Of a stretch of DNA of 32,353 nucleotides, positions 1-6,619 are shown piece after piece. The stretch lies in assembly GCA_030828745.1 (NCBI GenBank), contig JAURBX010000006.1, positions 1 to 32,353 on the forward strand. The letters are read 5' to 3'. How positions within the stretch are numbered: the first letter of the stretch is position 1; every line of letters begins with the position of its first letter. The DNA is from Flavobacteriaceae bacterium. GTDB taxonomy: Bacteria > Bacteroidota > Bacteroidia > Flavobacteriales > Flavobacteriaceae. Position numbers and translations under genes: made by a program. Under the pieces are notes generated by a model. That model saw nothing but the letters and a program-made list of their open reading frames with translations. It was not told the DNA's origin and did not search any database.

Positions 1-774
1 AAATCCGGAGCGAAGAATATCGTGCACCTCAAGATTGGTGTGTGTAATATGGCAACTCATCTGACGCTTGAGTGGTATTGTTTTATCTGAAAATGAAAAC
101 TTGGAGGGCTCTAGATCACCAGGTTGTACTTGCATTTTTGAATAATCTAAAGAGCGACCGTCTACTCGTGGAGGAGTACCCGTCTTCATTCGACCGGAAT
201 CAAATCCTAAATCTTCTAGGGCAGCAGTAAGACCCACCGAAGCTTTTTCTCCAGCACGACCTCCTCCAAAATTTTTCTCCCCTATGTGGATCAAACCATT
301 CAAGAAAGTTCCGTTTGTTAGAACAACCGTTTTTGCGTGTATTTTTAATCCCAAAGAAGTAACAACACCTTTAATTTGATCTTGGTCTACAATAAGGTCA
401 ACAATCATTTCTTGATAAAAATCAAGATTAGGTGTCTGTTCTAACATATTTCTCCACTCTAAACTAAACAAACTTCGGTCTGATTGTGCGCGGGGGCTCC
501 ACATGGCTGGGCCTTTCGATTGGTTTAGCATTTTAAATTGAATCGCTGTTCTATCGGTTACAATTCCGCTGTACCCTCCAAGGGCATCAATCTCACGAAC
601 GATTTGACCCTTTGCGATACCCCCCATGGCAGGATTGCAAGACATCTGACCTGTGGTTTGCAGGTTCATCGTTATTAGAATTGTTTTGGACCCCAGGTTG
701 GCCGCTGCAGCTGCAGCCTCGCAACCGGCATGTCCAGCGCCAACAACTATTACGTCATAAGAAGTATCAAACAT
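1..774 (-). CDS. mnmG: tRNA uridine-5-carboxymethylaminomethyl(34) synthase MnmG (GidA), N-terminal part
   Basis: MnmG is the FAD-dependent partner of MnmE and installs the (carboxymethyl)aminomethyl group on U34 of certain tRNAs in the cytoplasm. The gene runs off the left edge, so only the first 258 codons are present. Visible marks are the N-terminal dinucleotide-binding loop GAGHAGCEAA at about residues 12-21, the segment QMSCNPAMGGIAKG, the stretch KGPAMWSPRAQSDR, and TGTPPRVDGRSLD. All are strongly conserved in MnmG, and the reading frame is intact to the window edge. The ATG at 772-774 gives the usual N-terminus (MFDTSYDVIVVGAG). The start lies inside the end of the upstream ybeY gene (8 bp overlap, 767-774), so the two are probably co-transcribed and translationally coupled. 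The family assignment is secure; the C-terminal half is not seen. Confidence 0.96.
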   Translation of the reverse strand, partial: MFDTSYDVIVVGAGHAGCEAAAAAANLGSKTILITMNLQTTGQMSCNPAMGGIAKGQIVREIDALGGYSGIVTDRTAIQFKMLNQSKGPAMWSPRAQSDRSLFSLEWRNMLEQTPNLDFYQEMIVDLIVDQDQIKGVVTSLGLKIHAKTVVLTNGTFLNGLIHIGEKNFGGGRAGEKASVGLTAALEDLGFDSGRMKTGTPPRVDGRSLDYSKMQVQPGDLEPSKFSFSDKTIPLKRQMSCHITHTNLEVHDILRSGF

Positions 775-1243
775 AAGTCTTTTGTTTCACGTGGAACATT
801 TTGATAAAATTACCCTCAAGCTTTCGCATTTCACTTTTTTCATCCGAATTCCTGTCATTATAACCCATACAATGCAAAACACCATGAGCTAAAACTCTAA
901 GGCACTCATTTTCAGTGGTTTGTGACTCTTCTTCTGCTGAGCGCTCCACAGCCCATAGCGAAATAAAAAATTCTGCTCTGAGCGATTCTCCTGAGGTATA
1001 ATTAAAGCTAATAATATCAGTATCGGTAGTGTGATCTAGATAGTTAACATTCATTTCAAATAATTCCTCTTGTGAAACGAAATTATAAACCAATCGATCT
1101 ACACAAAAATGCTGTTGGGAAATATACTCAAGAATCACCTCTACTGTAAATCTTTCGTCTAAAAAAGCAGGTATGTTGTTAAACTGTATGATGCGTAACT
1201 CTTTTTTGCAAATATACAGGTTTTGACTGGGTCGGTAATGCAT
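767..1243 (-). CDS. ybeY: Endoribonuclease YbeY (16S rRNA maturation factor)
   Basis: YbeY is a zinc-dependent single-strand endoribonuclease for 16S rRNA 3'-end maturation and ribosome quality control. The family's zinc motif is visible near the C-terminus: HGVLHCMGYND, with two His and a downstream acidic/His position. Before it is the D-x-x-T-D-x-x-S-F-N stretch (TDTDIISFNY) that family members share. Length (158 aa if the first ATG is used) is a little above the usual 135-140 for Bacteroidota. The ATG at 1243 adds about 15 residues (MHYRPSQNLYICKKEL) before the expected start of homology near RIIQFNN. A TATATTTG promoter element lies inside that extra stretch (1209-1216, minus strand), so the real start may be downstream at a non-ATG codon. 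It overlaps mnmG by 8 bp and is divergent from gltX with only 35 bp between. Confidence 0.9.
   Translation of the reverse strand: MHYRPSQNLYICKKELRIIQFNNIPAFLDERFTVEVILEYISQQHFCVDRLVYNFVSQEELFEMNVNYLDHTTDTDIISFNYTSGESLRAEFFISLWAVERSAEEESQTTENECLRVLAHGVLHCMGYNDRNSDEKSEMRKLEGNFIKMFHVKQKTYV
1209..1216 (-). promoter_or_regulatory. TAnnTTTG -7 element, probably for ybeY-mnmG
   Basis: On the minus strand these eight bases read TATATTTG, an exact match to the Bacteroidota -7 consensus. Transcription would begin about 5 bases downstream, inside the first codons of the annotated ybeY frame. I see no clear -33 TTTG at 19-21 bp. Confidence 0.5.
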
Positions 1244-1259
1244 ATCAAAGAGAAGCCAT

Positions 1260-1267
1260 TATCTTTG
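1260..1267 (+). promoter_or_regulatory. TAnnTTTG -7 element of gltX
   Basis: TATCTTTG ends 11 bases before the gltX ATG, giving a leader of only a few nucleotides. No Shine-Dalgarno sequence is present; the leader is a run of A residues, as usual in Bacteroidota. Confidence 0.65.
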
Positions 1268-1278
1268 CAAAAAAAAGA

Positions 1279-2760
1279 ATGAAAACACGCGTTCGTTTTG
1301 CACCTAGCCCAACAGGCCCTCTTCACATAGGTGGGTTACGTACAGCTCTATTTAATTACCTATATACAAAAAAAGAAAAAGGAACTTTTATTCTTAGAGT
1401 AGAAGATACAGATCAAAATCGTTATGTCGCGGATAGTGAAGAATATATACAAGAAGCACTAGAATGGTGTGGGATGGTCCCTGATGAGGGCCCTAAGAAT
1501 GGAGGAGCATTTGGACCTTATCGTCAAAGTGAGCGAAAAGCTATTTATAAAGACCACATCGAACAACTCATCCAGAAGGGACGAGCTTACTATGCCTTTG
1601 ATTCAAATGAGGCGCTCACCGAAGCACGGACAAAAACGGAAAAGGAAGGGCAAACGTTCAAATATGGAGCTCACAATAGAATGACATTTAGAAACAGTTT
1701 ATCCCTCAATGAAGAAGAAACGGCCAAGGCGTTAAGGGGAGATTATGTGGTTCGTCTAAAAGTTAAATCTGGGGAAACGGTAGTTATTCAGGATGAAATT
1801 CGAGGTACAGTTCGCGTGGAAACAAGTGAATTAGATGATAAGATCTTGATGAAAAGCGATGGTATGCCTACCTACCATTTTGCAAATGTTGTTGATGATT
1901 ACCTAATGCAAATTAGTTGTGTAATTAGAGGAGAAGAATGGCTTCCTTCATTACCACTACATAAATTAATCTATAGTGCCTTTGGGTGGGACACGCCTAA
2001 ATTTATGCACCTTCCCTTAATTTTGAAACCCAATGGTAAAGGAAAATTATCGAAACGAGATGGTGATAAAGACGGATATCCTGTCTTTCCGTTGAATTGG
2101 GGAAAAGACACTCCTGGGTTTCGCGAAATGGGATTTTTACCACAGGCTATGATCAATTATCTTGCCCTTTTGGGTTGGAATGATGGTACTGAAAATGAAT
2201 TGTTTACGCTTAAAGAATTAGAATCTAAATTTTCTGTTGAAGGGGTTCAAAAGGGAGGGGCTCGTTTTGATTATGAAAAAGCAAAGTGGGTAAACCATCA
2301 GAAAATTACACAAGCCGATACGCAAGAGTTATTGGAGTTCAAAAGCGTAAAAGAAAACCTCACGGATCATCCTTCTGAAAAACATGCTTTACTCGTCGAT
2401 TTAGTTAAGGAACGATTGTACACTATGAATGATTTAAAGAGTGAATTGACCTTTATCCATCATCCCTTTCCCTATGATGAAAAAGTTTTAGAAAAACTAA
2501 AAGGGAAGGATCCAATAAGAATTTTATCTAAAATAAAAGAAGAGCTAGAAGAAAGCCCTAGACTGTCAAAAGAAAATTTAATGACTTGGGCGAAAGAAAA
2601 TGATGTTCCTGTTGGCGCAGTTATGCAAAGCTTTCGTTTGGCATTGGTAGGTAAGCTTACAGGACCTGATTTATTTCAAATTTGTAATCTTCTTGGGAAA
2701 GAACTATCTTTAAAGAGAATCGAAACTTTAATACAATTTATTAACCTAAAACTTACTTAA
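1279..2760 (+). CDS. gltX: Glutamate--tRNA ligase
   Basis: This class I aminoacyl-tRNA synthetase charges tRNA-Glu with glutamate using ATP. The signature HIGH motif appears as HIGG at residues 16-19 within RFAPSPTGPLHIGGLRTALF. The KMSKS loop appears as KLSKR at residues 256-260, followed by DGD. Length (493 aa) suits the Bacteroidota GltX, which has an all-helical C-terminal anticodon-binding domain. The ATG at 1279 is preceded by an A-rich leader and a -7 promoter element at 1260-1267. The SPFH gene begins 2 bp after the stop, so the two are almost certainly one transcript. Assignment as GltX rather than GlnS rests on the HIGG and FAPSPTG context; the separate glnS gene at 3700-5370 has the PPEPNGYLHIGH form. 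Confidence 0.97.
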   Translation: MKTRVRFAPSPTGPLHIGGLRTALFNYLYTKKEKGTFILRVEDTDQNRYVADSEEYIQEALEWCGMVPDEGPKNGGAFGPYRQSERKAIYKDHIEQLIQKGRAYYAFDSNEALTEARTKTEKEGQTFKYGAHNRMTFRNSLSLNEEETAKALRGDYVVRLKVKSGETVVIQDEIRGTVRVETSELDDKILMKSDGMPTYHFANVVDDYLMQISCVIRGEEWLPSLPLHKLIYSAFGWDTPKFMHLPLILKPNGKGKLSKRDGDKDGYPVFPLNWGKDTPGFREMGFLPQAMINYLALLGWNDGTENELFTLKELESKFSVEGVQKGGARFDYEKAKWVNHQKITQADTQELLEFKSVKENLTDHPSEKHALLVDLVKERLYTMNDLKSELTFIHHPFPYDEKVLEKLKGKDPIRILSKIKEELEESPRLSKENLMTWAKENDVPVGAVMQSFRLALVGKLTGPDLFQICNLLGKELSLKRIETLIQFINLKLT

Positions 2761-2762
2761 AA

Positions 2763-3698
2763 ATGGATACAATACCTCTATTTATTATCATTGCAATAAT
2801 CGTACTGATTATCTTTTCTGGTCTTTTTGTTGTCAAACAACAGACTGCTGCTGTAGTAGAGCGTTTTGGCCGTTTTTTATCAATTCGTCAGTCAGGGCTT
2901 CACTTTAAAATTCCTCTTATTGATCGTATCTCTGGAAGAATAAGTCTTCGGATTTTACAGCTGGATGTTATTGTCGAAACCAAAACCAAAGATGATGTAT
3001 TTGTCAAACTGAAGGTTTCTGTTCAATATAAAGTGGTACAACAAAAAGTCTACGATGCCTTCTATAAACTAGATTATCCTCAGGATCAAATTACTTCTTA
3101 TGTGTTTGATGTTGTTCGAGCTGTGGTTCCTAAAATGAAACTGGATGATGTTTTTGAAAAAAAGAATGAAATCGCTAATGCTGTAAAAGGAGAGTTGAAC
3201 GATGCGATGATCAATTATGGGTATGATATCATCAAAGCACTCGTAACCGATATTGACCCTGATGCGGAAGTAAAGGCTGCGATGAACCGAATTAATGCTG
3301 CGGAACGTAAAAAAGTCGCTGCTCAATATGATGGCGATGCTGAACGCATTTTGATCGTTGAAAAAGCAAAAGCAGAAGCAGAAAGCAAACGCTTACAAGG
3401 CCAGGGTATTGCGGATCAACGCCGTGAGATTGCTCGAGGTTTGGAAGAGTCTGTAGATGTTTTGAATAAGGTAGGGATCAACTCTCAAGAAGCCTCAGCA
3501 CTTATTGTGGTTACACAACATTATGATACGCTTCAGGCCATCGGTGGGGAAACGAATACTAACCTTATTCTATTGCCTAATTCACCACAAGCTGGAAGTG
3601 AAATGCTTAATAATATGGTCGCTTCCTTTACTGCAAGTAATCAAATTGGTGAAGCCATGAAAAAACAGCAACTAGATCAAAATAAAGAGAAAAAATAA
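2763..3698 (+). CDS. SPFH/Band 7 (stomatin-like) membrane protein
   Basis: The protein has one N-terminal membrane segment (about residues 4-24, IPLFIIIAIIVLIIFSGLFVV). An SPFH/band-7 domain follows, opening with QQTAAVVERFGRF and GLHFKIPLID. An alanine/glutamate-rich coiled-coil stretch at about 180-225 (NAAERKKVAAQYDGDAERI, EKAKAEAESKRLQGQG) and a C-terminal tail complete it. This layout matches stomatin/prohibitin-type proteins such as QmcA, which form oligomers at the inner membrane and associate with quality-control proteases. The specific role here is not visible. It starts 2 bp after gltX and converges on glnS, with an AT-rich hairpin over both stop codons. Some Bacteroidota annotate this family as HflK/HflC-like, but there is no paired second gene here. 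Confidence 0.9.
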   Translation: MDTIPLFIIIAIIVLIIFSGLFVVKQQTAAVVERFGRFLSIRQSGLHFKIPLIDRISGRISLRILQLDVIVETKTKDDVFVKLKVSVQYKVVQQKVYDAFYKLDYPQDQITSYVFDVVRAVVPKMKLDDVFEKKNEIANAVKGELNDAMINYGYDIIKALVTDIDPDAEVKAAMNRINAAERKKVAAQYDGDAERILIVEKAKAEAESKRLQGQGIADQRREIARGLEESVDVLNKVGINSQEASALIVVTQHYDTLQAIGGETNTNLILLPNSPQAGSEMLNNMVASFTASNQIGEAMKKQQLDQNKEKK

Positions 3699-3710
3699 TC
3701 TAATTATTTT
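3692..3710. terminator. Perfect 8-bp hairpin over the convergent SPFH and glnS stop codons
   Basis: AAAATAAT (3692-3699), a CTA loop and ATTATTTT (3703-3710) form a perfect inverted repeat. The SPFH stop (3696-3698) lies in the left arm and the glnS stop (3700-3702) is the loop. A-runs before and T-runs after fit a bidirectional terminator, although the stem is all A/T and therefore weak. Confidence 0.5.
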
Positions 3711-5370
3711 GTTTTGCCCAAGTATCTCTGAGACCCACAGTCTTATTAAAAACTAATTGTTTCTCTGTCGAATCAGGATCGACAACAAAGTAGCCCAAAC
3801 GTTGAAACTGTAAGTTGTCAAAAGGCTTTGCTGTCTTTAAACTGGGCTCAACAAAGGCTTTAATTACAGTAAGAGATTCTGGGTTTACATGAGATTTGAA
3901 GTCTACATCTTTATCTTGATCCGGGGCAGGTACGTTAAATAAACGATCATAAAGCCTCACCTCTGCATTCAAGGCATGTGCTTCTGAAACCCAATGAAGC
4001 GTTCCTTTGACCTTACGCATACTTGCCTCACTCCCGCTGCCGCTTTTGCTCTCAGGATCATAAGTACAGATGATTTCTATAATCTTTCCATAAGCATCTT
4101 TTACAACCGATTCTCCTTTAATAATATATCCGTTTTTTAAGCGTACTTCTTTATCAATTGTTAATCTAAAAAACTTGCGGTTTGCTTCCTCTTTAAAGTC
4201 TTCCCGTTCAATCAAAAGGTGTTTTGAAAAGGGAACTTTACGAAACCCTAATTCCGGCTGCTCTGGATTAATTTCTCCATCTAAGTACTCTTCTTTTCCT
4301 TCTGGATAATTAGAGATTGTTAGCTTAACTGGATCTAAAACAGCCATTACCCTGGGCGCTTTCAAGTTTAAATCTTCACGTACAGAATATTCCAATAAAG
4401 ACATGTCGATTACATTGTCTCTTTTAGCGACTCCGGCAGCATCTACAAAATTTCTTAATGAGGTAGGCGTATAGCCTCGTCTGCGTAAACCTGCAATGGT
4501 TGGCATTCTGGGATCGTCCCAGTCTTGAACAACGCCTTCTTGTATCAATTCCATAAGCTTACGCTTACTGGTAACGGTATAAGATAAGTTCATGCGTGCA
4601 AACTCTCGTTGTTTGGGTGCTATTTTATCCAAGGGTGCTAGTGCTCCTAAAAACCATTCATAAAGATCTCTATGAGGCTTAAATTCTAAGGAGCATAAAG
4701 AATGAGACACCTGCTCAATATAGTCTGACTCCCCGTGCGTCCAATCATATAATGGATAAATACACCACTGATCTCCTGTTCTGTGATGTGTTTTATAAAG
4801 AATGCGATACATCACGGGATCACGAAGCAACATGTTGGATGCGGCCATATCTATTTTGGCACGAAGCACATGAGAACCCTCTGGGTGCTTCCCGGCTTTC
4901 ATCTCTTCAAAAAGAGTTTGGTTTTCGGAAATTGATCGGTCTCTAAAAGGACTATGGGTTCCTTGTAATGTGGGTGTCCCCTTTTGTGAAGCAATGGTTT
5001 CTGAATTTTGAGAATCTACATACGCCAAACCCTTAGAAATCAAGTCCTGGGCCCAAACATATAATTGATCGAAATAGTCTGAAGCATAACATTCTAAGTC
5101 CCACTGATACCCCAACCACGAAATATTTTCCTTAATGGCATCTACAAATTGTTGTTCTTCCTTCGCTGGATTGGTATCATCAAAACGCAAGTTTACAGGG
5201 GCATTATAACGCTCTCCTAAATTAAAATTTAAACAAATGGCCTTAACATGACCAATGTGTAAATATCCGTTGGGTTCTGGAGGGAAGCGAAAGCGAAGGT
5301 TTTCTTTTGAAAACCCGGATGTTAAATCTTCCTCGATGATGTGCTCTATAAAATGTAAGGGACGTTCCAT
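3700..5370 (-). CDS. glnS: Glutamine--tRNA ligase
   Basis: Class I synthetase that charges tRNA-Gln directly, so Gln-tRNA need not depend on the amidotransferase route. The nucleotide-binding segment PPEPNGYLHIGH lies at residues 30-41, with the canonical HIGH. The second signature is in the region SYTVTSKRKL near residue 270, which corresponds to the MSKRKL loop of GlnS. Length (556 aa) matches bacterial GlnS (about 550), including the C-terminal beta-barrel anticodon domain with LNAEVRLYDRLF. The ATG at 5368-5370 is supported by conserved N-terminal residues (HFIEHIIEEDL) and by a TATCTTTG element 17 bp upstream. The gene is divergent from folB and convergent with the SPFH gene, ending inside the shared hairpin. 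Confidence 0.97.
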   Translation of the reverse strand: MERPLHFIEHIIEEDLTSGFSKENLRFRFPPEPNGYLHIGHVKAICLNFNLGERYNAPVNLRFDDTNPAKEEQQFVDAIKENISWLGYQWDLECYASDYFDQLYVWAQDLISKGLAYVDSQNSETIASQKGTPTLQGTHSPFRDRSISENQTLFEEMKAGKHPEGSHVLRAKIDMAASNMLLRDPVMYRILYKTHHRTGDQWCIYPLYDWTHGESDYIEQVSHSLCSLEFKPHRDLYEWFLGALAPLDKIAPKQREFARMNLSYTVTSKRKLMELIQEGVVQDWDDPRMPTIAGLRRRGYTPTSLRNFVDAAGVAKRDNVIDMSLLEYSVREDLNLKAPRVMAVLDPVKLTISNYPEGKEEYLDGEINPEQPELGFRKVPFSKHLLIEREDFKEEANRKFFRLTIDKEVRLKNGYIIKGESVVKDAYGKIIEIICTYDPESKSGSGSEASMRKVKGTLHWVSEAHALNAEVRLYDRLFNVPAPDQDKDVDFKSHVNPESLTVIKAFVEPSLKTAKPFDNLQFQRLGYFVVDPDSTEKQLVFNKTVGLRDTWAKQNN

Positions 5371-5387
5371 TCCTTTATTTGTTTTTG

Positions 5388-5395
5388 CAAAGATA
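5388..5395 (-). promoter_or_regulatory. TAnnTTTG -7 element of glnS
   Basis: The minus strand reads TATCTTTG, 17 bases upstream of the glnS ATG. No clear -33 TTTG is visible. Confidence 0.55.
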
Positions 5396-5434
5396 ATGAA
5401 TGGATGCTTTGCAGGGTATGAAGAAAACTGTGTT

Positions 5435-5442
5435 TATATTTG
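5435..5442 (+). promoter_or_regulatory. TAnnTTTG -7 element of folB
   Basis: TATATTTG ends 10 bases before the folB ATG at 5453. A TTTG at 5408-5411 lies 23 bp upstream, a little long for the -33 element. The element supports the start at 5453 over in-frame codons further upstream, which would run into the glnS coding region. Confidence 0.6.
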
Positions 5443-5452
5443 CTTCAATATT

Positions 5453-5827
5453 ATGGGAAAGATTTATTTAAAAAACATTCGCTTATACGCTTTTCATGGC
5501 TGTATGGATGAAGAAGAAAAAATAGGGAGCGATTATGTTGTAAATGTCGTTGTTGATACTAACTTGGACCAATCTTCAAAAAGCGACCAACTCAAAGACA
5601 CCGTTGATTATGTCGCCTTACATTCGATTGTAAAAAGTGAGATGGAACAACGCGCTAAATTACTAGAACACGTTGCTGATCGGATACTAATACGAATTAT
5701 AAAGGAACACCCAAGCGTTGAAAAAGCAACGGTAAAAGTGGCAAAAAAGAACCCACCCATAGGTGGAAATGTAGAAGAAGTAGCCGTAAAAAGAGAACTA
5801 CGGAGATCAGCTTTAAAATTCAATTAA
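5453..5827 (+). CDS. folB: Dihydroneopterin aldolase
   Basis: FolB cleaves 7,8-dihydroneopterin to 6-hydroxymethyl-7,8-dihydropterin and glycolaldehyde in folate biosynthesis. The 124-residue protein has the family's compact form. It opens with IYLKNIRLYAFHGCMDEEEKIG (aligned here to the conserved FYGYHGV-x-x-E-E start), contains DTVDYVALHSIVKSEME for the substrate-binding middle part, and ends with a KxNPPIGGNVEEVAV segment that is typical of the last strand. The open frame continues upstream to 5255, but that part is antisense to glnS and does not resemble FolB, so the ATG at 5453, just after a -7 promoter, is preferred. tRNA-Cys follows 21 bp after the stop, and its own promoter overlaps the end of folB. 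Confidence 0.93.
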   Translation: MGKIYLKNIRLYAFHGCMDEEEKIGSDYVVNVVVDTNLDQSSKSDQLKDTVDYVALHSIVKSEMEQRAKLLEHVADRILIRIIKEHPSVEKATVKVAKKNPPIGGNVEEVAVKRELRRSALKFN

Positions 5828-5842
5828 ATATTAGTACTTTTG
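5812..5842 (+). promoter_or_regulatory. Promoter of tRNA-Cys
   Basis: TACTTTTG (5835-5842) matches TAnnTTTG exactly, with a near-consensus TTTA at 5812-5815 exactly 19 bp upstream. The mature tRNA begins at 5849, so initiation must lie within a few bases of the tRNA 5' end. The -33 part is inside the last codons of folB. Confidence 0.7.
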
Positions 5843-5848
5843 CCGCAT

Positions 5849-5919
5849 GGCATCGTGGCCGAGTGGCTAGGCAGAGCTCTGCAAAAGCTTGTACAGCGGT
5901 TCGAATCCGCTCGATGCCT
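5849..5919 (+). tRNA. tRNA-Cys (GCA)
   Basis: A full cloverleaf can be drawn by hand. The acceptor stem is GGCATCG with CGATGCC. The anticodon stem is GAGCT/AGCTT around the loop CTGCAAA, giving anticodon GCA. The T-loop is TTCGAAT closed by GCGG/CCGC. The discriminator base is T, as expected for cysteine tRNA. The CCA end is not encoded. It sits between folB and the convergent GIN-domain gene, whose stop codon begins 3 bp after the tRNA end, so there is no room for a conventional terminator. Confidence 0.95.
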
Positions 5920-5921
5920 CT

Positions 5922-6608
5922 TTATTCTTCTATTATAATCTTTCCCAACAAATTGGCCTGTGTTATTTGCTTTATTGGTTTTCCATAAACCCGCAAAACA
6001 CCACCGCCAACAACTTTGGCTTCAAGCAGATTTGTCACCTTAATGTGAGCATAACCCCCTAGGAAACTATTAATTTTACTTTGTTGTGTTGTTAGTTTTT
6101 CTGCATCGCAGCTTCCACTTGAATTTAAGGATAAATTAAAATTTGTTGCTTTACCATTCAAATGCATTCTTCCAGCTGTATTAGTAACAGCATCCAAACG
6201 ATCTACATCTACTTTTAATGTTACTACCGCTCCACTTTTTACTTCGACTTTTATACTTGTTTGCTTTATTGGTTCACCCGATAGAGTAACACCTTGGTGC
6301 GCAACTATTCGGTCTAATGGTTCACTGTGGTATAATTCTATATAAGTGTAGCCTGGGTTTAAAACGCTTTTTGCAGTTAATTTTATTTTGATGATTTTAT
6401 TTTTAATAGATATTACCACATCGTCTTTGTGATCACCATAGACCACCGCTTTATTCACTTCCGATGGAATTAATTTAATATCTAAAGCAGAATACACTTT
6501 AACGCCATGAAAAGGGCTCATTGTGAGGGTTCTTCTATCAAGATCCTGAGAGAAAAGTGATAAAAAATTAAAAATAAGTACAAAAAATGAAATGCTTTTT
6601 TTTAACAT
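5922..6608 (-). CDS. Secreted GIN-domain (DUF2807) protein
   Basis: The protein begins with a clear signal peptide (MLKKSISFFVLIFNFLSLFSQ). It continues as a repetitive beta-rich domain with alternating short hydrophobic strands, such as KVYSALDIKLIPSE, YGDHKDDVVISIKNKIIKIKL, GSCDAEKL and HIKVTNLLEAKVVGGGVLRVYGKP. This is the pattern of the 'head GIN domain'/putative auto-transporter adhesin family (DUF2807), which is abundant in Bacteroidota; its beta-helical members are exported, and most have no defined role. It starts 11 bp after the rnr stop codon on the same strand, so it is probably the second gene of an rnr transcript. It ends 3 bp from tRNA-Cys. Function is inferred only from the fold. 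Confidence 0.82.
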   Translation of the reverse strand: MLKKSISFFVLIFNFLSLFSQDLDRRTLTMSPFHGVKVYSALDIKLIPSEVNKAVVYGDHKDDVVISIKNKIIKIKLTAKSVLNPGYTYIELYHSEPLDRIVAHQGVTLSGEPIKQTSIKVEVKSGAVVTLKVDVDRLDAVTNTAGRMHLNGKATNFNLSLNSSGSCDAEKLTTQQSKINSFLGGYAHIKVTNLLEAKVVGGGVLRVYGKPIKQITQANLLGKIIIEE

Positions 6609-6619
6609 AAAACGAAAAA

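Noticed and set aside
5255-5452. N-terminal extension of folB
   Set aside because: Antisense to glnS; the FolB homology and the -7 promoter place the start at 5453.
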